Source of the DNA: Paenibacillus xylanilyticus
GTDB lineage: Bacteria > Bacillota > Bacilli > Paenibacillales > Paenibacillaceae
Assembly (NCBI RefSeq): GCF_013359935.1
Contig: NZ_JABMCB010000124.1
Span: 1 to 62,893, forward strand
DNA: 62,893 nucleotides
Direction: 5' to 3'
Below, one piece after another: positions 52,682 through 62,799 of the stretch (its first letter is position 1; each line of letters starts with the position of its first letter). Both the position numbers and the translations under genes were made by a program. Under the pieces are notes generated by a model, which was given only the letters and a program-made list of their open reading frames with translations, ran no database searches and had not been told where the DNA came from.

Positions 52682-53413
52682 TCACCGATCGGAAGACCGG
52701 GAAGACTTCTCTTCCTTGCGCTTCTTCGCCCGGTTACGCGAGGCTGCCGTCCGCATATTATGCTTCATTCCATACAGGGCGTACAGCACCAGGGGAATGA
52801 AGATCAACTTCGACAACTGTTCCGGGAAAATGACAGCAACCGCTACAGCGAAAACGACCACCCAAGGTGCAATCCAGATCGCTTTTCGCGGCAGACCCAC
52901 CTTTTTGAAATTCGGGTATTTAAGTGAACTTACCATCAAATAGGATAATAACAATGTGGCTATCATCATGCTAACCGGACCAATATCCTTGTTAAACAAC
53001 GTTAGCGTTGCAAGCACACCTCCGGCTGCCGGAATGGGCAGACCCGTAAAATATCCGGGAATCCCAGGTCTTACGTTGAAACGTGCTAGTCGAATGGCTC
53101 CGCAGATGGGAAAGCTTGCTGTGGCTACCCAGGCGAGAACCGGAGAGGCATCCTGAAAGGATACCATAAACATAATGAGCGCCGGAGCTGCGCCAAACGA
53201 AACCATGTCGGACAGGGAGTCGAGCTCTTTGCCGAATTCACTCTGGGCATTAAGCGCACGCGCAACCCTGCCATCCAAACCGTCCAGAAGCATGGCAACG
53301 ATCACCATAATGGCGGCCAGGCTGTAGTTCCCATCGATTGCAAGCAGTATCGCCATCATTCCAAGAAACAGATTACCCAAGGTAAAGAGGTTCGGAATGA
53401 ATTTGGTTAACAT
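52682..53413 (-). CDS. pssA: CDP-diacylglycerol-serine O-phosphatidyltransferase
   Basis: A 243-residue CDP-alcohol phosphatidyltransferase with about six to eight membrane helices. The family motif DGLDGRVARALNAQSEFGKELDSLSD (about 44-69) holds the Mg ligands. It makes phosphatidylserine, precursor of phosphatidylethanolamine. The tail is rich in Arg, Lys and Ser. No decarboxylase gene is adjacent. It follows disA by 61 bp; in B. subtilis pssA is elsewhere, so this position is a lineage difference. Confidence 0.93.
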   Translation of the reverse strand: MLTKFIPNLFTLGNLFLGMMAILLAIDGNYSLAAIMVIVAMLLDGLDGRVARALNAQSEFGKELDSLSDMVSFGAAPALIMFMVSFQDASPVLAWVATASFPICGAIRLARFNVRPGIPGYFTGLPIPAAGGVLATLTLFNKDIGPVSMMIATLLLSYLMVSSLKYPNFKKVGLPRKAIWIAPWVVVFAVAVAVIFPEQLSKLIFIPLVLYALYGMKHNMRTAASRNRAKKRKEEKSSRSSDR

Positions 53414-53474
53414 CGTTGCTTCACCTCATCATCTTCAAGCCGTTATAGGCAAATCTATCCATGATCGCTCTGGA

Positions 53475-54551
53475 TTACATTTGTCTGTCAATAAACATCT
53501 GCTCCTGCAGACGCTTCAGACCTTCCTTAATGGTCCGGGCACGTACCTCACCAATACCGTCCACTTCATCCAGCTCTTCAATTGTTGCCATAATCACATG
53601 AGGCAATTGTTCAAATTGATCCACCAGGTTATGGATAATGACATTTGGAAGACGTGGTATCTTATTCAATACCCGATATCCGCGTGGTGCAACCGAATCT
53701 TCCGAAGTGGCAGCCGACGATGGATAGCCGAGCAGACGAACAATATGATGTGCATCGAGCAACTCATCATCCGAAAGTCGTTTGAGGCCCACGATAATTT
53801 CGCGGATTTTCTCGTCACTGTCGTCCCGAGCATAGTCCTTGTAGAGCAACCACGCCTCTTCCTCCGTTGTTCCGACCAATTCTTCCATCTGCATGGAGAT
53901 CAGCCGCCCCTCATTCCCGAGTTCATGGATGTAGCGCTTAATTTCCGTTTTGATGCGCATCACCATTTCGGTACGCTGAATCACATTCACTACCTCAGGG
54001 ATGGTTACCAATTCCTCGAACTCGGAGGCGCTCAGATTCGTAAGGGATTGCGTCAGTACAGCTTTGTATTTCTCAAGCGTTTGGATCGCCTGATTCGCCT
54101 TCGTTAAAATAACTCCGATTTCCTTCAGCGAATATCTAAGCGTTCCCTGATACAAGGTAATAATATTCCGGCGCTGCGATATCGATACGACCAATTTACC
54201 CGTTTGCTTTGCTACCCGCTCTGCCGTCCGGTGACGGATCCCTGTCTCTGAGGAAGAGATGGACGAATCCGGGATCAACTGGGTATTGGCGTACAGAATA
54301 CGCTTTAAATCCTCACTAAGAATAATGGCACCGTCCATCTTGGCGAGCTCATATAGATAGTTGGGGGAGAAATCACAATTAATTGAGAATCCCCCGTCAA
54401 CGACTTCCATTACTTCAGGGCTGTATCCTACAACAAGCAGTGCCCCCGTCTTGGCGCGCAGCACGTTTTCCAGACCTTCGCGGAAAGGTGTCCCTGGTGC
54501 GATCAGCCTCAACAAATCATTCATCTTATCCAGTTGGCTCGTATCCTTCAT
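53475..54551 (-). CDS. disA: Diadenylate cyclase DisA
   Basis: A 358-residue DNA-integrity scanning protein that makes c-di-AMP. The DAC domain (about 5-145) carries DGAIIL and RHRTAER, the two catalytic motifs; a linker and a C-terminal helix-hairpin-helix DNA-binding domain (about 290-350, with [16 protein letters not shown]) follow. It links chromosome damage with sporulation entry in B. subtilis. It lies 13 bp after radA, so they are probably co-transcribed. Confidence 0.96.
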   Translation of the reverse strand: MKDTSQLDKMNDLLRLIAPGTPFREGLENVLRAKTGALLVVGYSPEVMEVVDGGFSINCDFSPNYLYELAKMDGAIILSEDLKRILYANTQLIPDSSISSSETGIRHRTAERVAKQTGKLVVSISQRRNIITLYQGTLRYSLKEIGVILTKANQAIQTLEKYKAVLTQSLTNLSASEFEELVTIPEVVNVIQRTEMVMRIKTEIKRYIHELGNEGRLISMQMEELVGTTEEEAWLLYKDYARDDSDEKIREIIVGLKRLSDDELLDAHHIVRLLGYPSSAATSEDSVAPRGYRVLNKIPRLPNVIIHNLVDQFEQLPHVIMATIEELDEVDGIGEVRARTIKEGLKRLQEQMFIDRQM

Positions 54552-54564
54552 CTTGTTATGCCCC

Positions 54565-55932
54565 CTAATCTAAAGCAACCGCTAGTGCATCTGCCACGGT
54601 ATTCACACCGATCAGTTGTATCCCGCGAGGATGTTTCCAGCCCTTTAAGCTTTTCTCCGGTAAAATGACTCGCTTGAAGCCCAGTTTCTCGGCTTCCTTC
54701 ACACGTTGTTCAGCCCGTGATACGGCCCGAACCTCACCTGTCAAACCAATCTCGCCAAAAATAACGTCATCCGGCTTGGTCGGCACATCTCTCAAACTGG
54801 ATGCAATGCTCACCGCAACCGCCAAATCTACTGCCGGTTCATCGAGCCGAACGCCTCCGGCCACATTCAGGTATGCGTCCTGTGTTTGCAAAAACATGCC
54901 CATCCGCTTCTCGAGAACCGCAATAATCAGGTTCAGCCTATGATGGTCTATCCCTGTTGCCATACGGCGGGGAGATGGAAAATGAGTTGCCGAGATGAGT
55001 GCCTGCAGCTCAACCAGCATAGGCCTTGTGCCTTCCATACTGGCGACTACGGTAGAACCCGCTACACCGAGCGGACGTTCGGACAAAAAGAGTTCCGAAG
55101 GGTTGCCCACTTCGCGCAATCCATCCTCACCCATTTCGAAAATACCAATCTCATTGGTTGAGCCAAAACGGTTTTTCACCGCACGCAACAATCGATACGT
55201 ATGATGTCGTTCTCCTTCAAAATAAAGAACACAATCCACCATATGTTCCAGCATCCGCGGACCGGCAATCGCCCCTTCTTTCGTAACATGCCCCACAAGG
55301 ACGGTTGCAATGCCTCGCCCTTTGGCGATGCGCATAAACCGGGAAGTACATTCCCTTACCTGCGCTACACTGCCGGGTGCACTGGTGACTTCTGGCAGAT
55401 ATACCGTCTGAATGGAGTCGATGACAAGAAAATGCGGCTGGATCTGCTCCACCGCTTCCTCTACACGTTCCATATTTGTTTCACACAGCACATACAGTTC
55501 AGGAGAGAGCGCATCCAGACGGTCAGCCCGTAATTTGGTTTGCTTCACCGATTCCTCCCCCGAAACATATAACACGCGCAAACCTGAATGGGTTAGAGCA
55601 TGAGAAGTCTGCAACATCAGAGTTGACTTTCCGATTCCCGGATCTCCGCCCACCAGCACGAGAGAACCCGGAACAATTCCGCCGCCCAATACCCGGTTCA
55701 GCTCTCCGATTCCAGTCTGCACACGCGGTTCCTGACCGCTATCTATATCTATGATGGGAAGGGGTTTATCTTTACTGTCAAAGAGGGGGGAATTTCTCCC
55801 TTGTGTTTTGACAACCGTTTCTGTTTCTTCCACCATGGAATTCCATGACTGACAACCCGGACATTTGCCGTACCATTTGGGGGCTTCATAACCACATTCC
55901 GTACATTGAAACTTGGTTTTAACTTTGGCCAC
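54565..55932 (-). CDS. radA: DNA repair protein RadA (Sms)
   Basis: A 455-residue RecA-like branch-migration helicase. The N-terminal zinc finger is [18 protein letters not shown] (about 10-27), Walker A is [10 protein letters not shown], and the RadA motif [15 protein letters not shown] is present before the Lon-like C-terminal domain. RadA and DisA interact in B. subtilis. The start codon is GTG, with TAGGAGTG five bases upstream. Confidence 0.95.
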   Translation of the reverse strand: MAKVKTKFQCTECGYEAPKWYGKCPGCQSWNSMVEETETVVKTQGRNSPLFDSKDKPLPIIDIDSGQEPRVQTGIGELNRVLGGGIVPGSLVLVGGDPGIGKSTLMLQTSHALTHSGLRVLYVSGEESVKQTKLRADRLDALSPELYVLCETNMERVEEAVEQIQPHFLVIDSIQTVYLPEVTSAPGSVAQVRECTSRFMRIAKGRGIATVLVGHVTKEGAIAGPRMLEHMVDCVLYFEGERHHTYRLLRAVKNRFGSTNEIGIFEMGEDGLREVGNPSELFLSERPLGVAGSTVVASMEGTRPMLVELQALISATHFPSPRRMATGIDHHRLNLIIAVLEKRMGMFLQTQDAYLNVAGGVRLDEPAVDLAVAVSIASSLRDVPTKPDDVIFGEIGLTGEVRAVSRAEQRVKEAEKLGFKRVILPEKSLKGWKHPRGIQLIGVNTVADALAVALD

Positions 55933-56019
55933 TTCAGCACTCCTAGGATTTATTTTATAACAGCATTTTGCATTTTTCGACGAATTTTGCCTAACTTCCT
56001 GACGTGCAGGGTTAATAAA

Positions 56020-56049
56020 AGTTTACCATTGTTTGAGATTTTTCGTAAA
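56020..56049 (-). promoter_or_regulatory. Possible promoter of radA-disA
   Basis: Minus strand: TTTACG (56049-56044), 18-bp spacer, TAAACT (56025-56020), about 90 bp before radA. It is a moderate match only. The clpC terminator lies just upstream, so radA needs a promoter in this gap. Confidence 0.4.
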
Positions 56050-56085
56050 GGATTATCGTAAACTTTACACATGTTCCATGAACAG

Positions 56086-56119
56086 CAAAAAATCCTCCCC
56101 GGCCGAAGCCGGAAAGGAT
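56086..56119 (-). terminator. Terminator of the ctsR-mcsA-mcsB-clpC operon
   Basis: On the minus strand ATCCTTTCCGGC, a UUCG loop and the pairing arm GCCGGGGAGGAT form a stem of about 12 bp with two U-G pairs, followed by TTTTTTGC. It lies about 27 bp after the clpC stop. Confidence 0.92.
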
Positions 56120-56145
56120 CATTTTCAATCATGTTAAAACTTTAC

Positions 56146-58608
56146 TTACTTTGTTTCGATTTCTTCATTGGAAGGAACGACTGCGTCCTTTTTGGTTACA
56201 GAAAGCGCGCCATTCTCTTCATCGATTAACAATGAATCGCCTTTGGTCACCGTACCTGTGAGCAATTCCTCAGACAATTTGTCTTCAATATGCTTCTGGA
56301 TCGCCCGACGAAGCGGACGGGCACCATACGCTGGATCGAAGCCGGCTTTGGCCAGGAAGGCCTTGGCGTTGTCGGTGAGTTCGAAGTCAACTTCGTATTC
56401 ACGCAGACGTTTCCGCAGCTCCTCACTCATGAGGGAGACAATCTCAGCAATGTGTTTCTCTTCAAGGGAGTGGAACACGATGATTTCATCAATCCGGTTA
56501 AGGAACTCCGGACGGAAGCTTTTCTTCAGCTCATCCATGACTTTACCCTTCATGTTATCGTAATCCGCACCTGCATCCACAACTGCTGTGAACCCAAGTG
56601 TAGAGTTACGTTTAATCGCTTCGGCACCCACGTTGGATGTCAGAATGATCAATGTGTTGCGGAAGTCCACGACACGACCTTTGGAGTCTGTCAGACGGCC
56701 ATCCTCAAGCACTTGCAGCAGGATGTTGAACACTTCCGGATGTGCTTTTTCGATCTCGTCGAGCAGGACTACGGAATATGGTTTGCGACGAACTTTCTCT
56801 GTCAGCTGGCCGCCTTCTTCATATCCTACATATCCTGGAGGCGCTCCGACGAGTCTTGAAGTCGAATGCTTCTCACCATACTCGGACATGTCGATCCGGA
56901 TCACTGCATTCTCATCTCCGAACATGGCTTCTGCGAGTGCACGAGCCAGCTCGGTTTTACCTACCCCAGTAGGACCAAGGAAGATGAATGAACCCATTGG
57001 ACGTTTCGGATCTTTCAATCCGGCACGTGCCCGACGAACCGCACGGCTGACCGATTTCACCGCTTCATCCTGACCGATGACACGTTCATGCAGGATGGAC
57101 TCCAAGTTCATCAATCGTTGTGTCTCTTCTTCTTTCAGCTTGTTCACCGGAATTCCTGTCCAGTTGGCTACCACTTGTGCGATATCCTCAGGAGTCACTT
57201 CGGAATCCGTGCGACCTTGTTTTTCTTTCCATTGATTCTTCGTTACATCCAGCTCTTCACGGATTTTTTGTTCCGTATCACGCAGAGCTGCTGCTTTCTC
57301 GAACTCCTGACTTTGAACTGCTGCGTCTTTTTCCTTACGGATATCTTCCAGACGGCTTTCCAGTTGTTTCAGGTTTGGCGGGATGGTGTATGAGTTCAAT
57401 CTTACTTTGGAACCCGCTTCATCAATCAGGTCAATCGCTTTGTCTGGCAGGAAACGGTCTGTGATGTAGCGATCAGACAATTTAACCGCCTGTACAATGG
57501 CTTCGTCTGTGATTTTTACGCGGTGATGTGCCTCGTAACGATCACGCAAACCGTGCAGGATTTGAATTGCTTCTTCCGGAGAAGGCTGATCTACTGTAAT
57601 CGGTTGGAAACGACGCTCCAGCGCGGCATCCTTCTCGATATATTTGCGATATTCATCCAGTGTTGTTGCACCGATGCATTGCAGTTCTCCACGGGCCAGA
57701 GCCGGTTTCAGAATGTTCGAAGCATCAATGGCACCTTCTGCTCCGCCTGCACCGATCAGGGTATGCAATTCGTCGATAAAGAGGACAATGTTACCCGCTT
57801 GACGAATCTCATCCATGATTTTTTTCAAACGATCCTCAAATTCACCACGATACTTCGTTCCGGCAACAACCGAACCCATATCCAGGGTCATAACCCGTTT
57901 GTCGCGCAATGTTTCCGGAATTTCGTTAGCGATGATTTTCTGTGCAAGACCTTCGGCAATTGCCGTTTTACCTACACCAGGTTCACCGATCAATACCGGA
58001 TTGTTCTTGGTACGACGGCTCAGCACCTGAATAACACGTTCGATTTCCTTGCTGCGGCCGATCACCGGATCCAGGTTGTTTTCCTTCGCGTAAGCGGTAA
58101 GGTCACGTGCCAGACTGTCCAGTGTTGGCGTGCTTACGTTAGCAGGAGTTCCGTTATGGCTGGATACTGCCTCACTGCTGCCAAGCAATTGCAGCACTTG
58201 TTGACGTGCTTTGTTCAAGCTGATGCCAAGGTTGTTGAGCACACGTGCCGCAACACCCTCGCCTTCACGAATTAATCCGAGCAAAATGTGCTCTGTCCCT
58301 ACATAGGTGTGACCCAATTTGCGAGCCTCATCCATAGACAATTCAATTACTTTTTTCGCACGAGGCGTATATGCAATGTTGGTAGGCTGCTCCTGGCCGC
58401 GGCCAATCAGCGTTTCTACTTCATCCTGAATTTTTTCCAATCCGAGTCCCAGGCCGATCAGTGCTTTGGCTGCAATGCCTTCGCCTTCACGAATGAGGCC
58501 GAGCAAAATGTGCTCAGTACCGATGTTATTATGACCGAGACGGACAGCTTCTTCCTGCGCGAGTGCGAGCACCTTTTGGGCCCGTTCCGTAAATCTTCCA
58601 AACATCAT
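56146..58608 (-). CDS. clpC: ATP-dependent Clp protease ATP-binding subunit ClpC
   Basis: An 820-residue AAA+ unfoldase. It has two N-terminal Clp_N repeats (about 5-145), a first AAA domain with GEPGVGKT, a middle UVR-containing coiled region (about 420-470) and a second AAA domain with GPTGVGKT. The loop LGF (NSTLGF, near 665) docks to ClpP. It works with McsB-marked (Arg-phosphorylated) substrates. The start at 58608 ([13 protein letters not shown]) has GGAGGTG about eight bases upstream; the longer frame upstream is leader. Confidence 0.97.
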   Translation of the reverse strand: MMFGRFTERAQKVLALAQEEAVRLGHNNIGTEHILLGLIREGEGIAAKALIGLGLGLEKIQDEVETLIGRGQEQPTNIAYTPRAKKVIELSMDEARKLGHTYVGTEHILLGLIREGEGVAARVLNNLGISLNKARQQVLQLLGSSEAVSSHNGTPANVSTPTLDSLARDLTAYAKENNLDPVIGRSKEIERVIQVLSRRTKNNPVLIGEPGVGKTAIAEGLAQKIIANEIPETLRDKRVMTLDMGSVVAGTKYRGEFEDRLKKIMDEIRQAGNIVLFIDELHTLIGAGGAEGAIDASNILKPALARGELQCIGATTLDEYRKYIEKDAALERRFQPITVDQPSPEEAIQILHGLRDRYEAHHRVKITDEAIVQAVKLSDRYITDRFLPDKAIDLIDEAGSKVRLNSYTIPPNLKQLESRLEDIRKEKDAAVQSQEFEKAAALRDTEQKIREELDVTKNQWKEKQGRTDSEVTPEDIAQVVANWTGIPVNKLKEEETQRLMNLESILHERVIGQDEAVKSVSRAVRRARAGLKDPKRPMGSFIFLGPTGVGKTELARALAEAMFGDENAVIRIDMSEYGEKHSTSRLVGAPPGYVGYEEGGQLTEKVRRKPYSVVLLDEIEKAHPEVFNILLQVLEDGRLTDSKGRVVDFRNTLIILTSNVGAEAIKRNSTLGFTAVVDAGADYDNMKGKVMDELKKSFRPEFLNRIDEIIVFHSLEEKHIAEIVSLMSEELRKRLREYEVDFELTDNAKAFLAKAGFDPAYGARPLRRAIQKHIEDKLSEELLTGTVTKGDSLLIDEENGALSVTKKDAVVPSNEEIETK

Positions 58609-58791
58609 ATCTCCTGCACCTCCATGGTTTTGGATAAAACGGGGGCCTACTAACGATCCCGCCGTATTCTTCATATCATTTTTGTCTGCAGCCGTGCTGC
58701 GAATAAAATCATTCAGCATTTATGGAAATGCTCGTTATATAAAAGCCGCAGAAGCGGCATGAAACCTTAGGACAGTTCAATCCAAATGGAA

Positions 58792-59865
58792 CTACTGGGA
58801 TTGACTGGCTGAATTGATCGTATCACGAATCAACTGAGCCCGGTAGATGTCACGCTCATCCGTGCGCATATCTTCCCCGAATGTTTTCTGCAGGAAGCCT
58901 GGCTGGGTCATCACATTCAGCTCATTCATTACGGTGATGGACAAGCCATTCAACAAGCCCAGATCCACACCAAGGCGAACATCAGAGAGTCGCTGTGCGG
59001 CTTCCTTGGAATCCATGATGGCTGCGTGCGACAAAATTCCATACGATCGCATCACTCTATCGGTAATCCGCAGTTTGGAGTCTGAAATTAACCGCTCTCT
59101 GGCAGTACGTTCATGCTCAATAATCTGCTGCACTACGCCGTGCAGATTGTCGATAACCTCTTGTTCCGTCTGCCCAAGCGTAATCTGATTGGAGATCTGG
59201 AAAAGGTTGCCCATCGCCTCGCTGCCTTCACCGTAGATTCCACGTACGGTTAACCCCACTTGAGAAACAGCGGTCAGAATACGTCCAATCTGCTGTGTCA
59301 TTACCAGAGCGGGCAGATGCATCATGACAGATGCTCTTACACCTGTACCTACGTTGGTAGGACAGCTGGTCAAGTATCCTCTGCGGTCATCAAAGGCATA
59401 ATCCACATGCGCTTCAAAAGCATCGTCTATGGCGGAAGCTTTCTCCCAGGCTTCTTTGACCTGGAACCCCGGATAGAGGCATTGGATACGAAGATGGTCT
59501 TCTTCATTTATCATAATACTGACGGATTCATCCTCACTGAGAATGACCGCACCATTTTTGGATTCATTCACAAGACTGGGGCTGATCAGATGTTTCTCCA
59601 CCAGCACCCGCTTGTCGAGATCATCAATATCCATCAGATCCAAGGTGTGGAAATCTCCAAAGGCATGAACGTCATCATATTGAAGTACTTCGCTCAGCTT
59701 ATTCAGCACTTCTTCCGATTGCTCATTGGAAGCCAGCATCGGAAACGGATAATGCTGCAGGTTGCGTGCGATCCGGACACGGCTGCTAATGACGATTTCG
59801 GAATCAGCCGCATCACTGCGCATCCAGTCGCTGAGCGCCTTCTCTGTAAAACGCAGATTAGGCAT
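58792..59865 (-). CDS. mcsB: Protein-arginine kinase McsB
   Basis: A 357-residue phosphagen kinase-fold enzyme that phosphorylates arginines in unfolded proteins and CtsR. SSRVRIARNLQHYPFP near residue 26 and GYLTSCPTNVGTGVRASVMMHLPAL (about 158-182) form the active site. ERDIYRAQ near 337 is the RDxxRA phosphoarginine-binding motif used for allostery. It lies 28 bp after mcsA. Confidence 0.96.
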   Translation of the reverse strand: MPNLRFTEKALSDWMRSDAADSEIVISSRVRIARNLQHYPFPMLASNEQSEEVLNKLSEVLQYDDVHAFGDFHTLDLMDIDDLDKRVLVEKHLISPSLVNESKNGAVILSEDESVSIMINEEDHLRIQCLYPGFQVKEAWEKASAIDDAFEAHVDYAFDDRRGYLTSCPTNVGTGVRASVMMHLPALVMTQQIGRILTAVSQVGLTVRGIYGEGSEAMGNLFQISNQITLGQTEQEVIDNLHGVVQQIIEHERTARERLISDSKLRITDRVMRSYGILSHAAIMDSKEAAQRLSDVRLGVDLGLLNGLSITVMNELNVMTQPGFLQKTFGEDMRTDERDIYRAQLIRDTINSASQSQ

Positions 59866-59893
59866 TACGCATCCCTCCTACTCATGGCAAACT

Positions 59894-60412
59894 TTACTCC
59901 TGGGCTATTTCTTTTTCAAGTTCCCTGATCTGGTCACGAATCTGAGCCGCCTCTTCAAATTCCTCTTGGGCGATACTCTCCTGAAGATCACGTTTCAGGT
60001 CGGCAATCTGCCGTTTCACCTTGATGCGTCCCCCGGCACGTGCAGGAACTTTCCCTACATGGGTTGTGCTGCCGTGGACTCTTTTAAATAATGGATCCAA
60101 CCGACTGTCAAAATATTTATAACAAGAACTGCAGCCGAACCGGCCGATTTTGCTAAACTGTGAGTAAGTCATGCCGCACTCTTCACAACGAAGGGCTTGA
60201 GCAGGGGGTGCCCCCGCATTCCCATTCTTGGGTTCAAAATCAAGCAACCCGGACAACAGATTATGAATGGAAAATCCTCCTGCTGTTCCAGGAATCATTT
60301 CTCCCTTTTCACGGGCACATGACTCACAAATATGGAATTCCGTCTTCTCTCCATTCACGATTTTCGTAAAGTGAAGTGTAGCCGGACGTTTGTCGCATTC
60401 TTGGCACAGCAT
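59894..60412 (-). CDS. mcsA: McsA, zinc-finger activator of McsB
   Basis: A 172-residue protein with four CxxC pairs (CQEC, CESC, CEEC, CSSC) forming two zinc fingers, and a C-terminal UVR coiled-coil motif (about 135-170). In B. subtilis McsA activates McsB. It starts 32 bp after ctsR, and GGAGG lies upstream of its ATG. Confidence 0.95.
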   Translation of the reverse strand: MLCQECDKRPATLHFTKIVNGEKTEFHICESCAREKGEMIPGTAGGFSIHNLLSGLLDFEPKNGNAGAPPAQALRCEECGMTYSQFSKIGRFGCSSCYKYFDSRLDPLFKRVHGSTTHVGKVPARAGGRIKVKRQIADLKRDLQESIAQEEFEEAAQIRDQIRELEKEIAQE

Positions 60413-60444
60413 TTATAGATGTACCTCCTTGATCCCGATAGTTT

Positions 60445-60906
60445 TCATTTACCGAGCAAAGATATTAACATCGCCTTTAACATTCTGGCACGAATTTGAT
60501 CCCGGTAAGGAAGTTTGACCAATAAAATTTCTCTTGATACAGCTGCACGCATCAACCCGGCTTCCCGTTTACTTAGAAAACGCGCTTCTTCCAGTTGATA
60601 AATCAGGCCTTCGGCAGCTGTCTGTCCAATCTCATCCCCGATACTATGGTGCAAATGATTATGCAGAGCAGAGTGAGCCGGCAATTCAATCCGCTGAATG
60701 CGGACATAACCGCCACCGCCACGTTTGCTCTCGACCAGGTACCCTTTTTCAAGAGTAAAACGTGTGCTAATTACATAATTGATCTGGGATGGTACGCATG
60801 AGAATTGATCTGCGAGATCATTGCGTTGAATTTCAACCATTCCTTCGGGACTTTCATGCAAAATACTCTTCAGATATTGTTCGATAATATCAGAGATATT
60901 ACGCAT
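60445..60906 (-). CDS. ctsR: Transcriptional repressor CtsR
   Basis: A 153-residue class III heat-shock repressor. The winged helix-turn-helix includes VPSQINYVISTRFTLEKGYLVESKRGGGGYVRI (about 35-67), with the Gly-rich thermosensing wing. The C-terminal half (about 80-153) contacts McsAB. The start at 60906 (MRNISDIIEQYLK) has GGAGG eight bases upstream. It heads the ctsR-mcsA-mcsB-clpC operon and represses it through the site at 61160-61176. Confidence 0.96.
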   Translation of the reverse strand: MRNISDIIEQYLKSILHESPEGMVEIQRNDLADQFSCVPSQINYVISTRFTLEKGYLVESKRGGGGYVRIQRIELPAHSALHNHLHHSIGDEIGQTAAEGLIYQLEEARFLSKREAGLMRAAVSREILLVKLPYRDQIRARMLKAMLISLLGK

Positions 60907-61159
60907 CCACTCATCCTCCACTGTCTGAAACGTTAAGTCAATAAGGACCCACACGCCCCCACAGAGTACACCTTCTCAACCCATTTAACCAATCGGGGAA
61001 ACAGCGAATCTTGAATTCCACTGGCTTATTCGGGAGAGCAAGGACGCACGAAGGTCCTTTGATATTGCCTCTTTCCGATGATTCTTTAGATGCGGCATTA
61101 AAGATGTGATCACCGGATTGTAGAAAGAAAGCTACGTAAGTATTAAACCTTCAGTTGAC

Positions 61160-61176
61160 TTTGACTTTCTTTGACT
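61160..61176 (-). promoter_or_regulatory. CtsR operator
   Basis: The minus strand reads AGTCAAA, GAA, AGTCAAA, matching the CtsR heptad direct repeat (A/G)GTCAAA with a three-base spacer. A third partial heptad (GTCAAC) follows directly downstream. It overlaps the expected transcription start, so bound CtsR should block polymerase. Confidence 0.92.
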
Positions 61177-61184
61177 TTATATAC

Positions 61185-61212
61185 ATTATAGCATATTTTG
61201 TGGTTTTGCCAA
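61185..61212 (-). promoter_or_regulatory. SigA promoter of the ctsR operon
   Basis: Minus strand: TTGGCA (61212-61207), 16-bp spacer, TATAAT (61190-61185). The start falls in the CtsR operator. The leader before ctsR is about 270 nt and includes a 6-bp hairpin (61040-61045 with 61054-61059) of unknown role. Confidence 0.8.
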
Positions 61213-61262
61213 GTGGGGTCACTATTCATTTTTTACGATTTTACACGAAATATTCCCCGGAC

Positions 61263-61296
61263 ACAAAAAAACCTCTCCAAAACAGCCGGAGAAGTT
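61263..61296 (-). terminator. Terminator of the acetyltransferase gene
   Basis: On the minus strand a 9-bp stem (61296-61288 with 61278-61270, one U-G pair) is followed by a run of T. It lies about 90 bp after the acetyltransferase stop and just before the ctsR promoter. Confidence 0.85.
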
Positions 61297-61387
61297 CATT
61301 TGTCTTACTGTAGCGCGGTTTCTCTATAAAGGTTGAAAGGGGGCAGAATCGATGTTATCGACTTACATATAAGTGTCTGGAATGTAC

Positions 61388-62563
61388 TTAGAAAAAATCA
61401 AGCAAATAGGTTTCCCGTTCAGGAATCGCGTGTTCCAGTGCACTAATTACTTCCGCAGGACCATCAATTCGGCCCATCCGTGCCATCTCTGCAGGTCTGC
61501 GATATCCCATAAGCATCGCTGTAAGTGCTTGGATGTCGACCTTAAGCGTCTGATCTTCCAAGACAGGTTCCGATGTTTTCCATATGGAAGCCGTACCATT
61601 CATCGCTACATTCAGCTGCCATACCCCCTCATTCCACGGTGCATGTGCATCCTCTACCTCAAGCTGAATCTGTAACGGAGAATCTTGATTTGCAAAAGGA
61701 TACTGCGAAATGAACTGCTCCACACTAACGATTCTCGCCATAAAGTATGGGGAAATCTCCTGCTGAATCCGTGGATTATCCAGTTGAAAGGCCAGTGTAT
61801 CGTTCGCAGGCGCTTTTAACGTCACCTCATCAATCATCGAATCATGATTGGCGATAAACGTCCACAACCCTTGTCTGGCCTCTTCATTTAGGTGCACCAA
61901 CTCACCGATGGTAAATTTCCTTTCCTTGACCTCGTAGAGTACGTAGCCTTGAGGTAGTCCCGCCTCATCATAGTAAACAGCCCGCTGGCTCCCTTTCTTG
62001 GCAAAAACTGAATTTTCCCACCAGGCATCATCTCGACTTAAGGTTCCGTTATAACGTTCTGCATACGTGTCATAAACCATCTTCAGCACCGATAACTCTG
62101 GATTACCCCGCCGAAGGGTGCCTAGAGTTAGCTTCTTCGCAGGTAATTGATCGGTAGACAGCTTATATTGCTTAAACTCTACGTAGGTCTCCCACCCATA
62201 TTTCCGGTAAAAAGCAAACGAGAACGGATGCAGGAAGGAAATGCTCTGTTTATTCCGATTCATTTCTTCCAATGCAAATTTAAGCAGCCCTGCTACCCAA
62301 CCTTTTCGCCGGTATTCCGGCCAAGTTGCCACACCCGCTATACCTCCCATCGCAAATGATCGACCTTGTATATAGGTTTGAAAAGGAATGATCTGAAGTT
62401 TGGCTCCAACTTGGCCATCCTCATACACTCCCAACACATTGTGTGAGGCGAACTCCTCTCGGCGTTTTTCAATCTGTTCCTCGTTTAATACAAACTGAAA
62501 AGCGTACTCCGAAAGCGTCATACACGCTTCGAAATCATCAGTGGTTAGTTTGCGAATGTCCAT
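61388..62563 (-). CDS. GNAT acetyltransferase, Eis-like
   Basis: A 391-residue protein with an N-terminal GNAT fold (about 1-140; acetyl-CoA loop RRKGWVAG at 85-92), a second GNAT-like domain (about 150-270) and a C-terminal sterol carrier-like domain (about 290-391) ending in DFF. This matches the Eis family, whose mycobacterial member acetylates aminoglycosides; many members have unknown substrates. The ATG at 62563 follows GGGGTG by nine bases, but an upstream in-frame GTG could also serve. It is monocistronic and lies just downstream of the right-hand rRNA operon. Confidence 0.87.
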   Translation of the reverse strand: MDIRKLTTDDFEACMTLSEYAFQFVLNEEQIEKRREEFASHNVLGVYEDGQVGAKLQIIPFQTYIQGRSFAMGGIAGVATWPEYRRKGWVAGLLKFALEEMNRNKQSISFLHPFSFAFYRKYGWETYVEFKQYKLSTDQLPAKKLTLGTLRRGNPELSVLKMVYDTYAERYNGTLSRDDAWWENSVFAKKGSQRAVYYDEAGLPQGYVLYEVKERKFTIGELVHLNEEARQGLWTFIANHDSMIDEVTLKAPANDTLAFQLDNPRIQQEISPYFMARIVSVEQFISQYPFANQDSPLQIQLEVEDAHAPWNEGVWQLNVAMNGTASIWKTSEPVLEDQTLKVDIQALTAMLMGYRRPAEMARMGRIDGPAEVISALEHAIPERETYLLDFF

Positions 62564-62673
62564 GTCGTTCTGCACCCCGTTCTCCAGAATTGTAAGTGAC
62601 TCAAAATCGTGTGCGGAAATGTGATGTATGTACTTCTATGAGTGTGTCAGAGGTGTGAAACAAAGTCAAATAA

Positions 62674-62691
62674 GAGATGCATGTGCATCTC
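62674..62691. promoter_or_regulatory. Palindromic operator-like site upstream of the acetyltransferase
   Basis: GAGATGCA and TGCATCTC are perfect 8-bp arms around TG. It lies about 110 bp before the acetyltransferase start, next to a TTGACT that would be a weak -35 with no convincing -10. It may bind a dimeric regulator. The rest of this 200-bp gap shows no gene. Confidence 0.45.
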
Positions 62692-62755
62692 CCGGTAAGA
62701 ACATATATTCAATATATAGGTGTGTTATACATAAAGCCTACGGCAAAAAAAATAA

Positions 62756-62794
62756 ACAAATAAAAACCACCACCGAATATCATCGGCAGTGGTT
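62756..62794 (-). terminator. rRNA operon terminator
   Basis: On the minus strand an 11 to 12-bp stem (62794-62783 with 62776-62765, two wobble pairs) encloses a 6-nt loop and is followed by TTTTATTTG. It lies just after the 5S gene. Confidence 0.9.
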
Positions 62795-62799
62795 CTTTG

